From Allobosea sp. BK604 (lineage in GTDB: Bacteria; Pseudomonadota; Alphaproteobacteria; Rhizobiales; Beijerinckiaceae): a stretch of DNA of 64,000 nucleotides. The translations under genes were made by a program, and so were the position numbers. The notes under the pieces were generated by a model that saw only the letters and a program-made list of their open reading frames with translations, ran no database searches and was not told the origin of the DNA. Each line of letters starts with the position of its first letter. Positions within the stretch are counted from its first letter, which is position 1. The DNA is taken from contig NZ_SLZF01000006.1 of the NCBI RefSeq assembly GCF_004341515.1, positions 186,001 to 250,000 on the forward strand, in the 5' to 3' direction. Positions 1 through 7,025 of this stretch are shown here, one piece after another.

Positions 1-540
1 GCCGGTCGTGATCGGGTCGCCCTGCTTGACGAAGGGCACGATGCGGCGGGCGATGAGCCCGGCGATCTGGACGACGCCGACGATGCCCGCCGGCGTCTCG
101 ATCGCCAGCGCGTTGCGCTCATTGTCGTCGCTCGCCTTGTCGAGCTCGGCATTGAGGAAGAGCCCGGGCGTATAGGCCATCCTGACGATGGTGCCGGCCA
201 CCGGGGCGCGGTTCACATGGCAGTCGAAGACATTCATGAAGATCGAGATGCGCGTCATCTGCTCGGCCGGCAGCTCGAGCTCCGGCGGCGGCAGCGCGAG
301 CGCGACCTGGCTGACGCGGCCATCGGCCGGCGAGATCACCAGCCCCTCGCGTTGTGGCGTGATCCGCACCGGGTCGCGGAAGAAATAGCAGATCCACAGG
401 GTGATCAGCGCGCCGACCCAGCCGAAGGGCTCCCAGAGCTGGCCGAGCACGATGGTCGCCACCAGGCCGATCGCGATGAAAATATAGCCCTCCTTGTGGA
501 TGGGCACGATCAGCTTGCGGCAGGAATCGATCAGCGACAT
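1..540 (-). CDS. psd: phosphatidylserine decarboxylase, partial (C-terminus outside window)
   Basis: Decarboxylates phosphatidylserine to phosphatidylethanolamine at the inner membrane. The visible 180 residues start at the ATG complementary to 538-540 and run off the left edge. After a hydrophobic N-terminal stretch (about residues 15-50) come the family hallmarks SPADGRV and the segment FMNVFDCHVNRAPVAG, then a region ending KQGDPITTG. These match the short bacterial/archaeal-type Psd of about 210-230 aa. The autocleavage serine that yields the pyruvoyl group lies near the C-terminus and is beyond the window, so processing cannot be judged. The gene is divergent from the acetyltransferase at 693; a phosphatidylserine synthase gene often follows psd downstream, but that would lie outside this window. 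Confidence 0.93.
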   Translation of the reverse strand, partial: MSLIDSCRKLIVPIHKEGYIFIAIGLVATIVLGQLWEPFGWVGALITLWICYFFRDPVRITPQREGLVISPADGRVSQVALALPPPELELPAEQMTRISIFMNVFDCHVNRAPVAGTIVRMAYTPGLFLNAELDKASDDNERNALAIETPAGIVGVVQIAGLIARRIVPFVKQGDPITTG

Positions 541-692
541 GAAAATCTCGTCTTGTTGGCGCTTATGCGCGGGCTTTCGCGCGGAGCGGCCCACGCGCAC
601 AGTGGCGGGAGATTTAGGGGGTTCGGCCCTCCGGGGGAAGAGCCTCGCCGCCGCCAAGCGGATTTGACGCGAATTCCAGGGAGTCGCGGGCC

Positions 693-1166
693 ATGATGCG
701 CTTCAGCCATGCGGAGACCGCCTCGTTCGCCGAGCTGCGCCATGACGAGGTCAGCCTGCGCCTCAGCGAGCGCCGCGAGGCCGAGACCTCGCCCTGGGGC
801 GCCCTCGCCTATCGATTCGACATCCTGGTCGCCGGCGAACGCGCCGGGACGATCAGCCTGCGGATCGGCACCAGCTACCTCCTGACCCACCTTGCCGGCC
901 AGATCGGCTTCTCGGTCGAGCCGCCGTTCCGGGGGCGCGGATTGGCCCGCAAGGCGGTGCTCGCCCTGCTGCCCGCCGCCCGGGCCCATGGGCTCGATGA
1001 GCTCTGGCTGACCACGACCGAGGATAATCTCGCCTCGCGGCGCACGCTGGAGAAGCTCGGCTGCAGCTTCGTCGAGCGCGTGCCGGTGCCGGAGAACTAT
1101 GTCTCCTACGCCCAGGGCGAGCGCGAGAAGCTGCGCTTTCGCCTCGCGCTCGATCGGGGCCCGTGA
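693..1166 (+). CDS. GNAT family N-acetyltransferase
   Basis: A 157-aa single-domain acetyltransferase. The central part has the acetyl-CoA binding pattern of motif A, with FSVEPPFRGRGLARKAV at about residues 77-93 (the RGxGxA pyrophosphate loop). It is followed by a TTTEDNLASRRTLEKLGC segment typical of the motif B region, where small-molecule GNATs place N-x-x-S and the conserved glycine. The start has an AGGGAG ribosome site 10 bases upstream; ATG at 696 is an equally possible start. The acceptor substrate cannot be read from sequence. It stands alone, divergent from psd, with a binding-protein gene downstream. Confidence 0.85.
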   Translation: MMRFSHAETASFAELRHDEVSLRLSERREAETSPWGALAYRFDILVAGERAGTISLRIGTSYLLTHLAGQIGFSVEPPFRGRGLARKAVLALLPAARAHGLDELWLTTTEDNLASRRTLEKLGCSFVERVPVPENYVSYAQGEREKLRFRLALDRGP

Positions 1167-1219
1167 CCGAGCCAAACCAATTCGGTCATAAATTCACATA
1201 AGCAAATAAAATCGGTCAT
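1163..1219. promoter_or_regulatory. AT-rich control region with TCGGTCAT repeats upstream of the binding-protein gene
   Basis: Two identical TCGGTCAT boxes (1182-1189 and 1212-1219) are spaced 30 bp start to start, about three helical turns. A near-copy in inverted orientation, GTGACCGA, lies at 1163-1170. The interval between them is unusually AT-rich for this window. The arrangement fits a regulator binding several half-sites ahead of the gene at 1271. The DeoR-family protein encoded at 2859 is the natural candidate, but this is inference. Confidence 0.4.
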
Positions 1220-1270
1220 CCAACTGTCGTCCGCCTGCGCTTCACTGCTGCCGAAGCTCAGGAAGGCCAG

Positions 1271-2854
1271 ATGGAGGGCCAGATGGACCATTCGAAGTTG
1301 ACGCGCCGCCAGGCGCTTGCGGCGGGGCTCGCCGCCAGTCTCGCCGGCAGCATGGGCGCTCAAGTGCAGGCGCAGGAGAAAGACCGGAAGGCGTTGCGGA
1401 TCGCGATGTCCGGCTATCCGCCGGCGCTCGAGCCGGTGCTGTTCAACCACACGGCGACGCGGCGCGTGGCGCCGCAGATGTTCGACACGCTCACCGCCTT
1501 CGACCATGGCCGCGGCATGGCGCTGCGGCCGGCGCTGGCCGAGCGCTGGGAGCGGATCGACGCCAGGACGCTGAAGCTCTTCCTGCGCAAGGGCGTCACC
1601 TTCCATGATGGCAGCCCGTTCACGGCCGAGGATGTCGCCTTCAGCCTCGGGCCGGACCATCTGCTCGGCCCCGGCCGCTCGGGCCGTTCGATCGCGATGC
1701 AGACGCTCTCGACGCTCGACCGGGTCGAGGTGGTCGATCCCTTCACCGTGATCCTGCACGCCAGGGAGAACGATGCGCTGCTGGAGCAGCGGCTCGCCGC
1801 CTGGGGCGCCGAGATCGTCGGCAAGCGCGCCTTCGATGCCGCCGGCTCCTGGGACAAGTGGACGGCGGCGCCGGTCGGCACCGGTCCCTATAAGCTCGTC
1901 GAGCAGAAGCTCGACCTGCATGTCCGCCTCGCGGCGCATGATGCCTATTGGGGCGGGCGCCCGCATTTCGAGACGGTCGAATACAAGATCGTGCCCGAAC
2001 TGGCTTCGCGCGTGAACGGCCTTATCACCAACCAGTACGACATCGTCACCGATGTCTCGCCCGACCAGTTCCAGGACGTGCAGAACCGCAAGGAGCTGGA
2101 GATCGTCGGCGGCGCCGTGCAGAACCTGCGCTTCCTCTCGATCGACCAGACCGCGCCGCTGCTCAGGGATCCGCGCGTGCGCCGCGCGCTCAGCCTCGCC
2201 ATCGACCGCAAGCTCTTCCTGGAGACCTTGTGGGACAACCGCGTGCCGGCGCCGAACGGCTTCCAGCTGCCGAGCTTCGGCCAAGGCTATATCGAGACTT
2301 TCCCGGCGCTGGCCTATGATCCGAAGCTGGCGCGCGAGCTGCTCGCGGCCGCCGGCTACAAGGGCGAGCCGATCACCTATCGCCTGCTCAACAACTACTA
2401 CACCAACCAGACCGCCGGCGCGCAGGTGATGCTGGAAATGTGGAAGGCGGTCGGGCTCAACGTCCAGATCGAGATGATGGAGAATTTCTCGCAGATCCAG
2501 AAGAAGCCGGTGAACGCGATCTACGATTCCTCCTCGACCGCGATCTTCCTCGACCAGCTCGGCCAGGCCTGGCGCGAATTCGGCCCGAACGGCACCTTGC
2601 CGAAACAGGTCGGAATCTGGTCGAATGAGGAGTATTTCGCCCTGGGCAACAAACTCCAGACCACCGTCGAAACCGCTGAGCGCCGCAAGATCCTGACCCG
2701 CATGCTCGAAATCGTCGACCGGGACGACCCGCCCGTCATCATCCTGCACGTGTCCGGCCAGTTCTATGGCAAGCGCAAGGATACGCCCTGGCTGCCGGGG
2801 CAGACGCTCGACCTCGATTTCGGGCCGTTCAACGGGGCGTTCGCACGAGGCTGA
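1271..2854 (+). CDS. ABC transporter substrate-binding protein, family 5 (oligopeptide/nickel type), Tat-exported
   Basis: Periplasmic binding component of a Dpp/Opp/Nik-type importer, 527 aa, the usual length for the SBP_bac_5 family. The N-terminus carries a twin-arginine signal (LTRRQALAAG) followed by a hydrophobic Ala/Gly segment ending near AQVQAQ. Family features follow: a LRKGVTFHDGSPFTAEDVAFSL block at about residues 103-124, a VGTGPYKL block near 200, and an RRALSLAIDRK block near 305. Two starts are plausible: ATG 1271 (AGGAAGG just upstream) and ATG 1283 (GGAGG 5 bases upstream). No permease or ATPase gene is nearby, so this is an orphan binding protein. Its only partner is the DeoR regulator that starts 4 bases after its stop codon. 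The ligand is unknown. Confidence 0.88.
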   Translation: MEGQMDHSKLTRRQALAAGLAASLAGSMGAQVQAQEKDRKALRIAMSGYPPALEPVLFNHTATRRVAPQMFDTLTAFDHGRGMALRPALAERWERIDARTLKLFLRKGVTFHDGSPFTAEDVAFSLGPDHLLGPGRSGRSIAMQTLSTLDRVEVVDPFTVILHARENDALLEQRLAAWGAEIVGKRAFDAAGSWDKWTAAPVGTGPYKLVEQKLDLHVRLAAHDAYWGGRPHFETVEYKIVPELASRVNGLITNQYDIVTDVSPDQFQDVQNRKELEIVGGAVQNLRFLSIDQTAPLLRDPRVRRALSLAIDRKLFLETLWDNRVPAPNGFQLPSFGQGYIETFPALAYDPKLARELLAAAGYKGEPITYRLLNNYYTNQTAGAQVMLEMWKAVGLNVQIEMMENFSQIQKKPVNAIYDSSSTAIFLDQLGQAWREFGPNGTLPKQVGIWSNEEYFALGNKLQTTVETAERRKILTRMLEIVDRDDPPVIILHVSGQFYGKRKDTPWLPGQTLDLDFGPFNGAFARG

Positions 2855-2858
2855 CCGG

Positions 2859-3719
2859 ATGCGAGACAGCGAAGAGCGCACATTGCGCAACCGGGCGGGC
2901 GGAGCGCTTAGCGCCGCTCGCCAGCAGGAAATCCTGAGCCTGATCTCGCGCGGCGAGATCCTCGCCGTGAACGCGCTCGCCGAGCGTTTCGGCGTGTCGC
3001 AGGAGACCGTCCGGCGCGACATCCGGGCGCTGGAGGAGGCCGGGCTGCTGCAGCGCGTCCATGGCGGCGCGATGCCGACGGGCACGGTCGATCTCGCGGC
3101 GCGCCGGCCGGTGCAGGAGCGCCTCGGCCTTGGCCGCGAGGCCAAGCTCGCGGCGGCGCAGGCGGCGCTGCCGCTGTTCAGGGACGGGATGAACGTCTTC
3201 CTCGGCGGCAGCTCGACCATGCTGTTCCTGGCCGAGGCCCTGGCGCGGCGGCCGCTGTCGCTGACCGTCACCACCAACATGGTCGATATCGCGACCGCGC
3301 TCGCCGGCAACAGCACCTGCGAGGTCTCGCTGCTCGGCGGCATCCTCAAGCCGGCGACGCATACGTTGACCGGCGTCGAGACGATCCGGGCGCTCGAGCG
3401 CCGGGTCTTTGATCTCGCGCTCTGCGGCGCCAGCGCCTTCGACCCGGTGCATGGCATCCTCGGCCCGAGCGCTTGGCATGCCGAGATCGGCGACACGCTG
3501 GGCCGCCAGGCGCGCCGGCTCGCCTATGTGATCGACGCCTCGAAATTCGGCCGCTCGGATGCGCATGTCGTGCGCCCCATCACCGGCCTGCATGCGATCG
3601 CGACCGACAAGGAGCCCGACGCGGCCTGCCGCAGTGCCTGCGACGCGGCCGGGATCGACCTGCTCATCGCCGCGGCGGATGCCACCGACACGGCGGCGGA
3701 AGGCGGCAAGCCGGCCTGA
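2859..3719 (+). CDS. DeoR/GlpR family transcriptional regulator
   Basis: A 286-aa regulator with the DeoR layout. The N-terminal helix-turn-helix (about residues 20-75) contains RQQEILSLISRGEILAV and the family signature FGVSQETVRRDIRALEE...RVHGGA. A C-terminal sugar-phosphate sensor domain resembles ribose-5-phosphate isomerase (TTNMVDIATAL, LLGG, then DASKFGR near the end). I chose the ATG at 2859, 4 bases after the upstream stop; earlier in-frame codons overlap the binding-protein gene. The pair is almost certainly co-transcribed, and the protein probably controls the transporter through the repeated boxes at 1163-1219. Members usually answer to phosphorylated sugars, which sits oddly beside a peptide-type binding protein; the true inducer is unknown. 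Confidence 0.9.
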   Translation: MRDSEERTLRNRAGGALSAARQQEILSLISRGEILAVNALAERFGVSQETVRRDIRALEEAGLLQRVHGGAMPTGTVDLAARRPVQERLGLGREAKLAAAQAALPLFRDGMNVFLGGSSTMLFLAEALARRPLSLTVTTNMVDIATALAGNSTCEVSLLGGILKPATHTLTGVETIRALERRVFDLALCGASAFDPVHGILGPSAWHAEIGDTLGRQARRLAYVIDASKFGRSDAHVVRPITGLHAIATDKEPDAACRSACDAAGIDLLIAAADATDTAAEGGKPA

Positions 3720-3794
3720 GCCCGGCGACGGAACCCCGCCCTGCCCGCGACGTTGCCAAGCCGAGCGCCGCAACCAACCGGCAGGGAGGCCGCG

Positions 3795-4811
3795 ATGGCG
3801 AAATCAGCAACCAAACTCAAGGCCGAGAAGCCTAGCAAGGGCGTGAAGCCCGGCAAGGGCGTGAAGGCCGCCGCCAAGCAGCAGCGGCGCATCCAGAAGC
3901 AGGTGGCGCGGGCCGATGCGCGGCCGCAGACGCGCAAGAGCGGCGCGATGCAGGCCGGCATGCGGCTCTATCCCGAGCCGCCCTTTCCGAAGCAGCATCA
4001 GCCGAAACCCGGTTCGGAAGCGCTCCTCGATCCGGCGCCGATGTATGACGCGCCCTATTACAAGGGCTCCGGCAAGCTCGACGGCAAGGTCGCGATCATC
4101 ACCGGCGGCGATTCCGGCATCGGCCGCGCCGTCGCCGTGCTGTTCGCGCGCGAGGGCGCCGATGTCGCGATCCTGCATCTCAGCGAGAGCGAGGATGCCG
4201 AGGAGACCTGCAGGGCGATCGAGGCGGAGGGACGGCGGGCGCTGAGCCTCGCCGGCGACGTGCGCGAGGCGCGCTTCTGCCGCAAGGCGGTGGCCGAGGT
4301 GGTCAAGGCCTTCGGCAGGCTCGACGTACTCGTCAACAATGCCGCGTTCCAGGTGCATGCGCCGAGCTTCGAGGAGCTCACCGAGGAGCATTTCGACACG
4401 ACGCTGAAGACCAATCTCTACGGCTATTTTCACATGGCGCAGGCGGCCGTGGTGCATATGGGCCCGGGCAGCGCGATCGTGAATTCAGGCTCGGTGACCG
4501 GGCTCGAAGGCTCGAAGCAACTGATCGACTACGCCACGACCAAGGGCGGCATCCATGCCTTCACCCGCTCGCTCGCCTCGCATCTGGTGCCGCGCGGCAT
4601 CCGGGTCAACGCGGTGGCGCCCGGCCCGGTCTGGAGCCCGCTCAACCCCTCCGACAAGACGGCAGAGGATGTCTCGCAATTCGGCGCGCAGGTGCCGATG
4701 AAACGCCCGGCCCAGCCGGAGGAGATCGCGCCGGCCTATGTCTTCCTCGCCTCGCCGCATTGCTCGAGCTACATCACCGGCGAGATCCTGCCCGTGATCG
4801 GCGGATACTGA
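3795..4811 (+). CDS. SDR-family oxidoreductase (YghA-like) with lysine-rich N-terminal tail
   Basis: NAD(P)-dependent short-chain dehydrogenase, 338 aa. The core has the cofactor loop TGGDSGIGRAV, the NNAA motif, a catalytic serine in NSGSVTG, and YATTKGG carrying the active Tyr and Lys. The C-terminal end GEILPVIGGY is typical. The segment YPEPPFPKQHQPKPG before the core is the lead-in seen in YghA-like general-stress dehydrogenases. Unusually, some 45 residues of Lys/Ala-rich sequence with a repeated KGVKPGKGVK pattern precede that lead-in, looking like a histone-H1/AlgP-type tail. ATG 3795 is preceded by AGGGAGG and is preferred over the upstream in-frame ATG 3753. The gene follows the DeoR regulator by 75 bases but need not share its role. 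Confidence 0.88.
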   Translation: MAKSATKLKAEKPSKGVKPGKGVKAAAKQQRRIQKQVARADARPQTRKSGAMQAGMRLYPEPPFPKQHQPKPGSEALLDPAPMYDAPYYKGSGKLDGKVAIITGGDSGIGRAVAVLFAREGADVAILHLSESEDAEETCRAIEAEGRRALSLAGDVREARFCRKAVAEVVKAFGRLDVLVNNAAFQVHAPSFEELTEEHFDTTLKTNLYGYFHMAQAAVVHMGPGSAIVNSGSVTGLEGSKQLIDYATTKGGIHAFTRSLASHLVPRGIRVNAVAPGPVWSPLNPSDKTAEDVSQFGAQVPMKRPAQPEEIAPAYVFLASPHCSSYITGEILPVIGGY

Positions 4812-4889
4812 AGCGCCCTTTGTGGGCTGCATCACAGAAGCGCGGCACCGTTTCAGCGCATGTGGGGTCACCGACAGGAGACCTCAGCC

Positions 4890-5141
4890 ATGGCTCACGA
4901 TCGCAACGGCACCTTCAATGCCCGGACCACCGCCCTCGACCTGGCGGCGATGCGGGCGCTCGCGACACCAGAGATCAACGACCTCAGCGAGCTGACATCG
5001 TCGCTCAAGCGGCTCACCAGCTTCGCCTGGCGCAGCTTCGGCGAGCGCGCCGTCATCAATCCCGGCCTGCTCGGCAACCTCGGCCGCGCGGTGACGACGA
5101 TGCGGACCGCCCGGTCCTTCGCCGGCCCGGAGCTGCGCTGA
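4890..5141 (+). CDS. small hypothetical protein
   Basis: An 83-aa soluble protein that I do not recognise. ATG 4890 has an AGGAG ribosome site 9 bases upstream. The sequence is mostly helical in composition, with no signal peptide, membrane segment or metal motif: an acidic/hydrophobic middle (PEINDLSELTSSLKRLTSFAW) and an arginine-dotted C-terminus. It sits 78 bases after the SDR gene on the same strand and might share a stress-related transcript with it; no function is implied. Confidence 0.6.
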   Translation: MAHDRNGTFNARTTALDLAAMRALATPEINDLSELTSSLKRLTSFAWRSFGERAVINPGLLGNLGRAVTTMRTARSFAGPELR

Positions 5142-5189
5142 GGCCTGGCGCTACGCTGAGGCCTGCCGATCATCTAACGTCTTGTTTTC

Positions 5190-5234
5190 GCATCGGCTTT
5201 TCCGAAAGCCGCAATCCACTTTTCGGGCCGATGC
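5190..5234. repeat. dispersed palindromic repeat, family A (GCATCGGC...GCCGATGC), copy 1
   Basis: The ends GCATCGGC (5190-5197) and GCCGATGC (5227-5234) are reverse complements. The interior reads TTTTCCGAAAGCCGCAATCC and then CACTTTTCGG. Closely related elements occur at 15601-15648 and, inverted, at 25949-25996, with degraded pieces near 16170 and 28186-28231. It lies in the gap between the 83-aa gene and the next promoter and may also act as a transcription terminator. Confidence 0.75.
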
Positions 5235-5246
5235 GCTAGGGCAGGA

Positions 5247-5299
5247 TTGACAAAAGCCCGCGCCTCCACAAATTACCATCAGTAACTTACTAATGGTAA
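5247..5299 (+). promoter_or_regulatory. promoter with overlapping 27-bp palindromic operator
   Basis: A consensus -35 box TTGACA lies at 5247-5252. From 5273 to 5299 there is a 27-bp palindrome centred on 5286: TTACCAT (5273-5279) mirrors ATGGTAA (5293-5299), and AGTAA (5281-5285) mirrors TTACT (5287-5291). Only one of 13 base pairs fails (5280/5292). It covers the expected -10 and start region of the gene at 5315, so a bound protein should repress. The AGTAA-N-TTACT core and near-perfect symmetry look like a TetR-family site, but no TetR gene is adjacent. Confidence 0.7.
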
Positions 5300-5314
5300 C
5301 CAATGGAGGCTTTC

Positions 5315-6325
5315 ATGGCGGCAATCCCGCAAGACCCGGTTCTCATCATCGGCGGCTCCGGCGTCGTCGGCTCGCTCGCGGCGCGCATGCTTCGGCAGGC
5401 GCAGCCGGAGTTGCCGATCACCATCGGCGGGCGCGACCTCGCCAAGGCCAAGGCCGTGGCGCGCGGGATCGGCAAGGCCGATGCGGCCGCAATCGATCTC
5501 GACCGGGCCGATCTCGGCCTGCCCGAGGGGCGCCGGCATTCGGCGATCGTCGTCTTCGTCAAGGATGCCGGGCTCAACGCGCTGCACTATGCGCAGGCGC
5601 ACGGCATTCCCCATCTCAGCGTCTCCAGCGGCGTCTTCGAGGTCGGGCCCGAAATGGCGCTGCAGGTCCACAAGCCGCAAGCCGCTCCCGTGCTGATGGC
5701 GAGCCATTGGCTCGCCGGCGTCGCCGTGCTCCCGGCCCTGCACCATGCCCGGGATTTCGCGCGGGTCGACGCGATCAGGATCGGCGTCGTGCTCGACGAG
5801 CAGGATATGGGCGGGCCGGCGGCCTATGCCGATTACGAGCGCCTGACCACGGCCGCGCCGCATGCGCTGATCCTGAAGGACGGCAAGTGGAACTGGGCCA
5901 AGGGCGAGGACGGCGCGCGCCGCTTCGTCAATGTCGACGGCACCGAGTTGCCGGGCCAGGCCTATTCGCCGCTCGACGTGATCAGCCTGGCAGCCGCGAC
6001 CTCGGCGCGCGACATCCGCGTCGACCTGCATTACGGCATCTCGGCCGGGCGCCAGCAAGGCGGCGCCTTCTCGAGCGACCTCGTCATCGAGATCGCCGGC
6101 GAGGGCCGCGACGGCAAGCCGCTCAGCCAGCGCCATGAGATCAGCCATCCGCAGGGCCAGGCGCCGATCACCGCGCTCGGCGTCACCGTCGGCACCGAGC
6201 GCCTGCTCGGACTCGCCGGCGGCCCGCCGGTCCAGCCCGGCCTCTACCTGCCGGAAACGCTGATCGAGCCGGCCTATTTCATCGCGCGGCTCGAGGGAAT
6301 CGGGACGACCTTCCGGCGGGCCTAG
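5315..6325 (+). CDS. NAD(P)-binding Rossmann-fold protein, saccharopine-dehydrogenase-like
   Basis: A 336-aa cytoplasmic protein that opens with a dinucleotide-binding strand-loop-helix, VLIIGGSGVVGSLAARML (about residues 9-26), followed by GGRDLAKAKAVARGIG, the arrangement seen in saccharopine-dehydrogenase-like and related reductases. The rest shows no catalytic motif I can name. ATG 5315 is placed 5 bases after GGAGG; the in-frame ATG at 5303 overlaps that ribosome site. The gene stands alone behind a strong promoter with a palindromic operator (5273-5299), so it is probably induced by a small molecule. An oxidoreductase acting on an amino or keto acid is plausible but unproven. Confidence 0.75.
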   Translation: MAAIPQDPVLIIGGSGVVGSLAARMLRQAQPELPITIGGRDLAKAKAVARGIGKADAAAIDLDRADLGLPEGRRHSAIVVFVKDAGLNALHYAQAHGIPHLSVSSGVFEVGPEMALQVHKPQAAPVLMASHWLAGVAVLPALHHARDFARVDAIRIGVVLDEQDMGGPAAYADYERLTTAAPHALILKDGKWNWAKGEDGARRFVNVDGTELPGQAYSPLDVISLAAATSARDIRVDLHYGISAGRQQGGAFSSDLVIEIAGEGRDGKPLSQRHEISHPQGQAPITALGVTVGTERLLGLAGGPPVQPGLYLPETLIEPAYFIARLEGIGTTFRRA

Positions 6326-6332
6326 CCGCGAA

Positions 6333-6424
6333 CGTCATTGCGAGCATAGCGAAGCAATCCACGGGCGGCAGCGCTCCACGTCCTCCTGGATTGCTTCGTC
6401 GGCTGCGCCTCCTCGCAATGACGG
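6333..6424. repeat. dispersed palindromic repeat, family C, copy 1
   Basis: Starts CGTCATTGCGAG and ends with the complementary CTCGCAATGACGG; inside are GAAGCAATCC and GGATTGCTTC as a second inverted pair. The inner part, read in reverse complement, matches the element at 38912-38981 over about 40 bases (the stretch around GAGCGCTGCCGCCC). A half-unit occurs at 25907-25944. It fills the gap between two convergent genes. Confidence 0.8.
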
Positions 6425-6425
6425 G

Positions 6426-6917
6426 TCAGGCGTGGACGGTGGGCCCGGCGGCGAAGCGGCGGCCGCAGAGCCAGGTCAGCACCGCGAAGACGAGGAAGAG
6501 CAGGCCCTGCGCGATGGCGAAGGGCGGCTCGGACTGGGTCGGCGCGAGCGCCTTGAGCGCCGGCACCTTCAGGAAGGCCTGGAACACCCCGACGAAGCAG
6601 AGCAGGTAATGCGCGATCACCACGCAGATCGCGTAGATGCGGCGCCAGGCGCCTTCGAGCATGCGGGCATAGAGGCCATAGCCGGCCAGGCCGATCAGGA
6701 TGAGCGAGACCACGCCGAAGATATGCGAGGGCAGCACGCCGTTGAACGGGAAGGCGAAGCCGGTCGCGCTCGTGGCGAAGGCGGTGGAGAGGAAGGTCCC
6801 GGTCCAGCCGGGTGCCATATGGCCCTTTAGCAGGGCGGGAATGACGAAGAAGCCCGCGGCGATCGCGATCAGGCTGAGCCAGGTGTGAAAGCCGGTAAGT
6901 GTGGTCGGATCGAACAT
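6426..6917 (-). CDS. integral membrane protein of unknown function
   Basis: A 163-aa protein with about four transmembrane helices: near residues 8-30 (a WLSLIAIAAGFFVIPALL segment), 55-78, 90-115 and 130-155. A short FKVPALKALAPTQ-like loop precedes the last helix. I chose the start MFDPTT (ATG complementary to 6915-6917), which lies just after a purine-rich AGGCGGGGGC; the upstream extension is Arg/Ala-rich and unlikely to be translated. No family is recognised. It lies beside the Atm1-type exporter on the same strand, 108 bases downstream of it. Confidence 0.75.
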   Translation of the reverse strand: MFDPTTLTGFHTWLSLIAIAAGFFVIPALLKGHMAPGWTGTFLSTAFATSATGFAFPFNGVLPSHIFGVVSLILIGLAGYGLYARMLEGAWRRIYAICVVIAHYLLCFVGVFQAFLKVPALKALAPTQSEPPFAIAQGLLFLVFAVLTWLCGRRFAAGPTVHA

Positions 6918-7025
6918 GAAAAGCCCCCGCCTCGCCTTCCGCGGCGCGGAAGCTGCCGGGACCATGCCGCAAGAGCAGCGGGCTTTCCAGCGCTTCCGCG
7001 AGTTCGTCGAAGTCGAAACTGCCTC

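Noticed and set aside
1106..3496. Long minus-strand open frame opposite the binding protein and DeoR genes
   Set aside because: Both plus-strand genes have complete family signatures; the antisense product has none.
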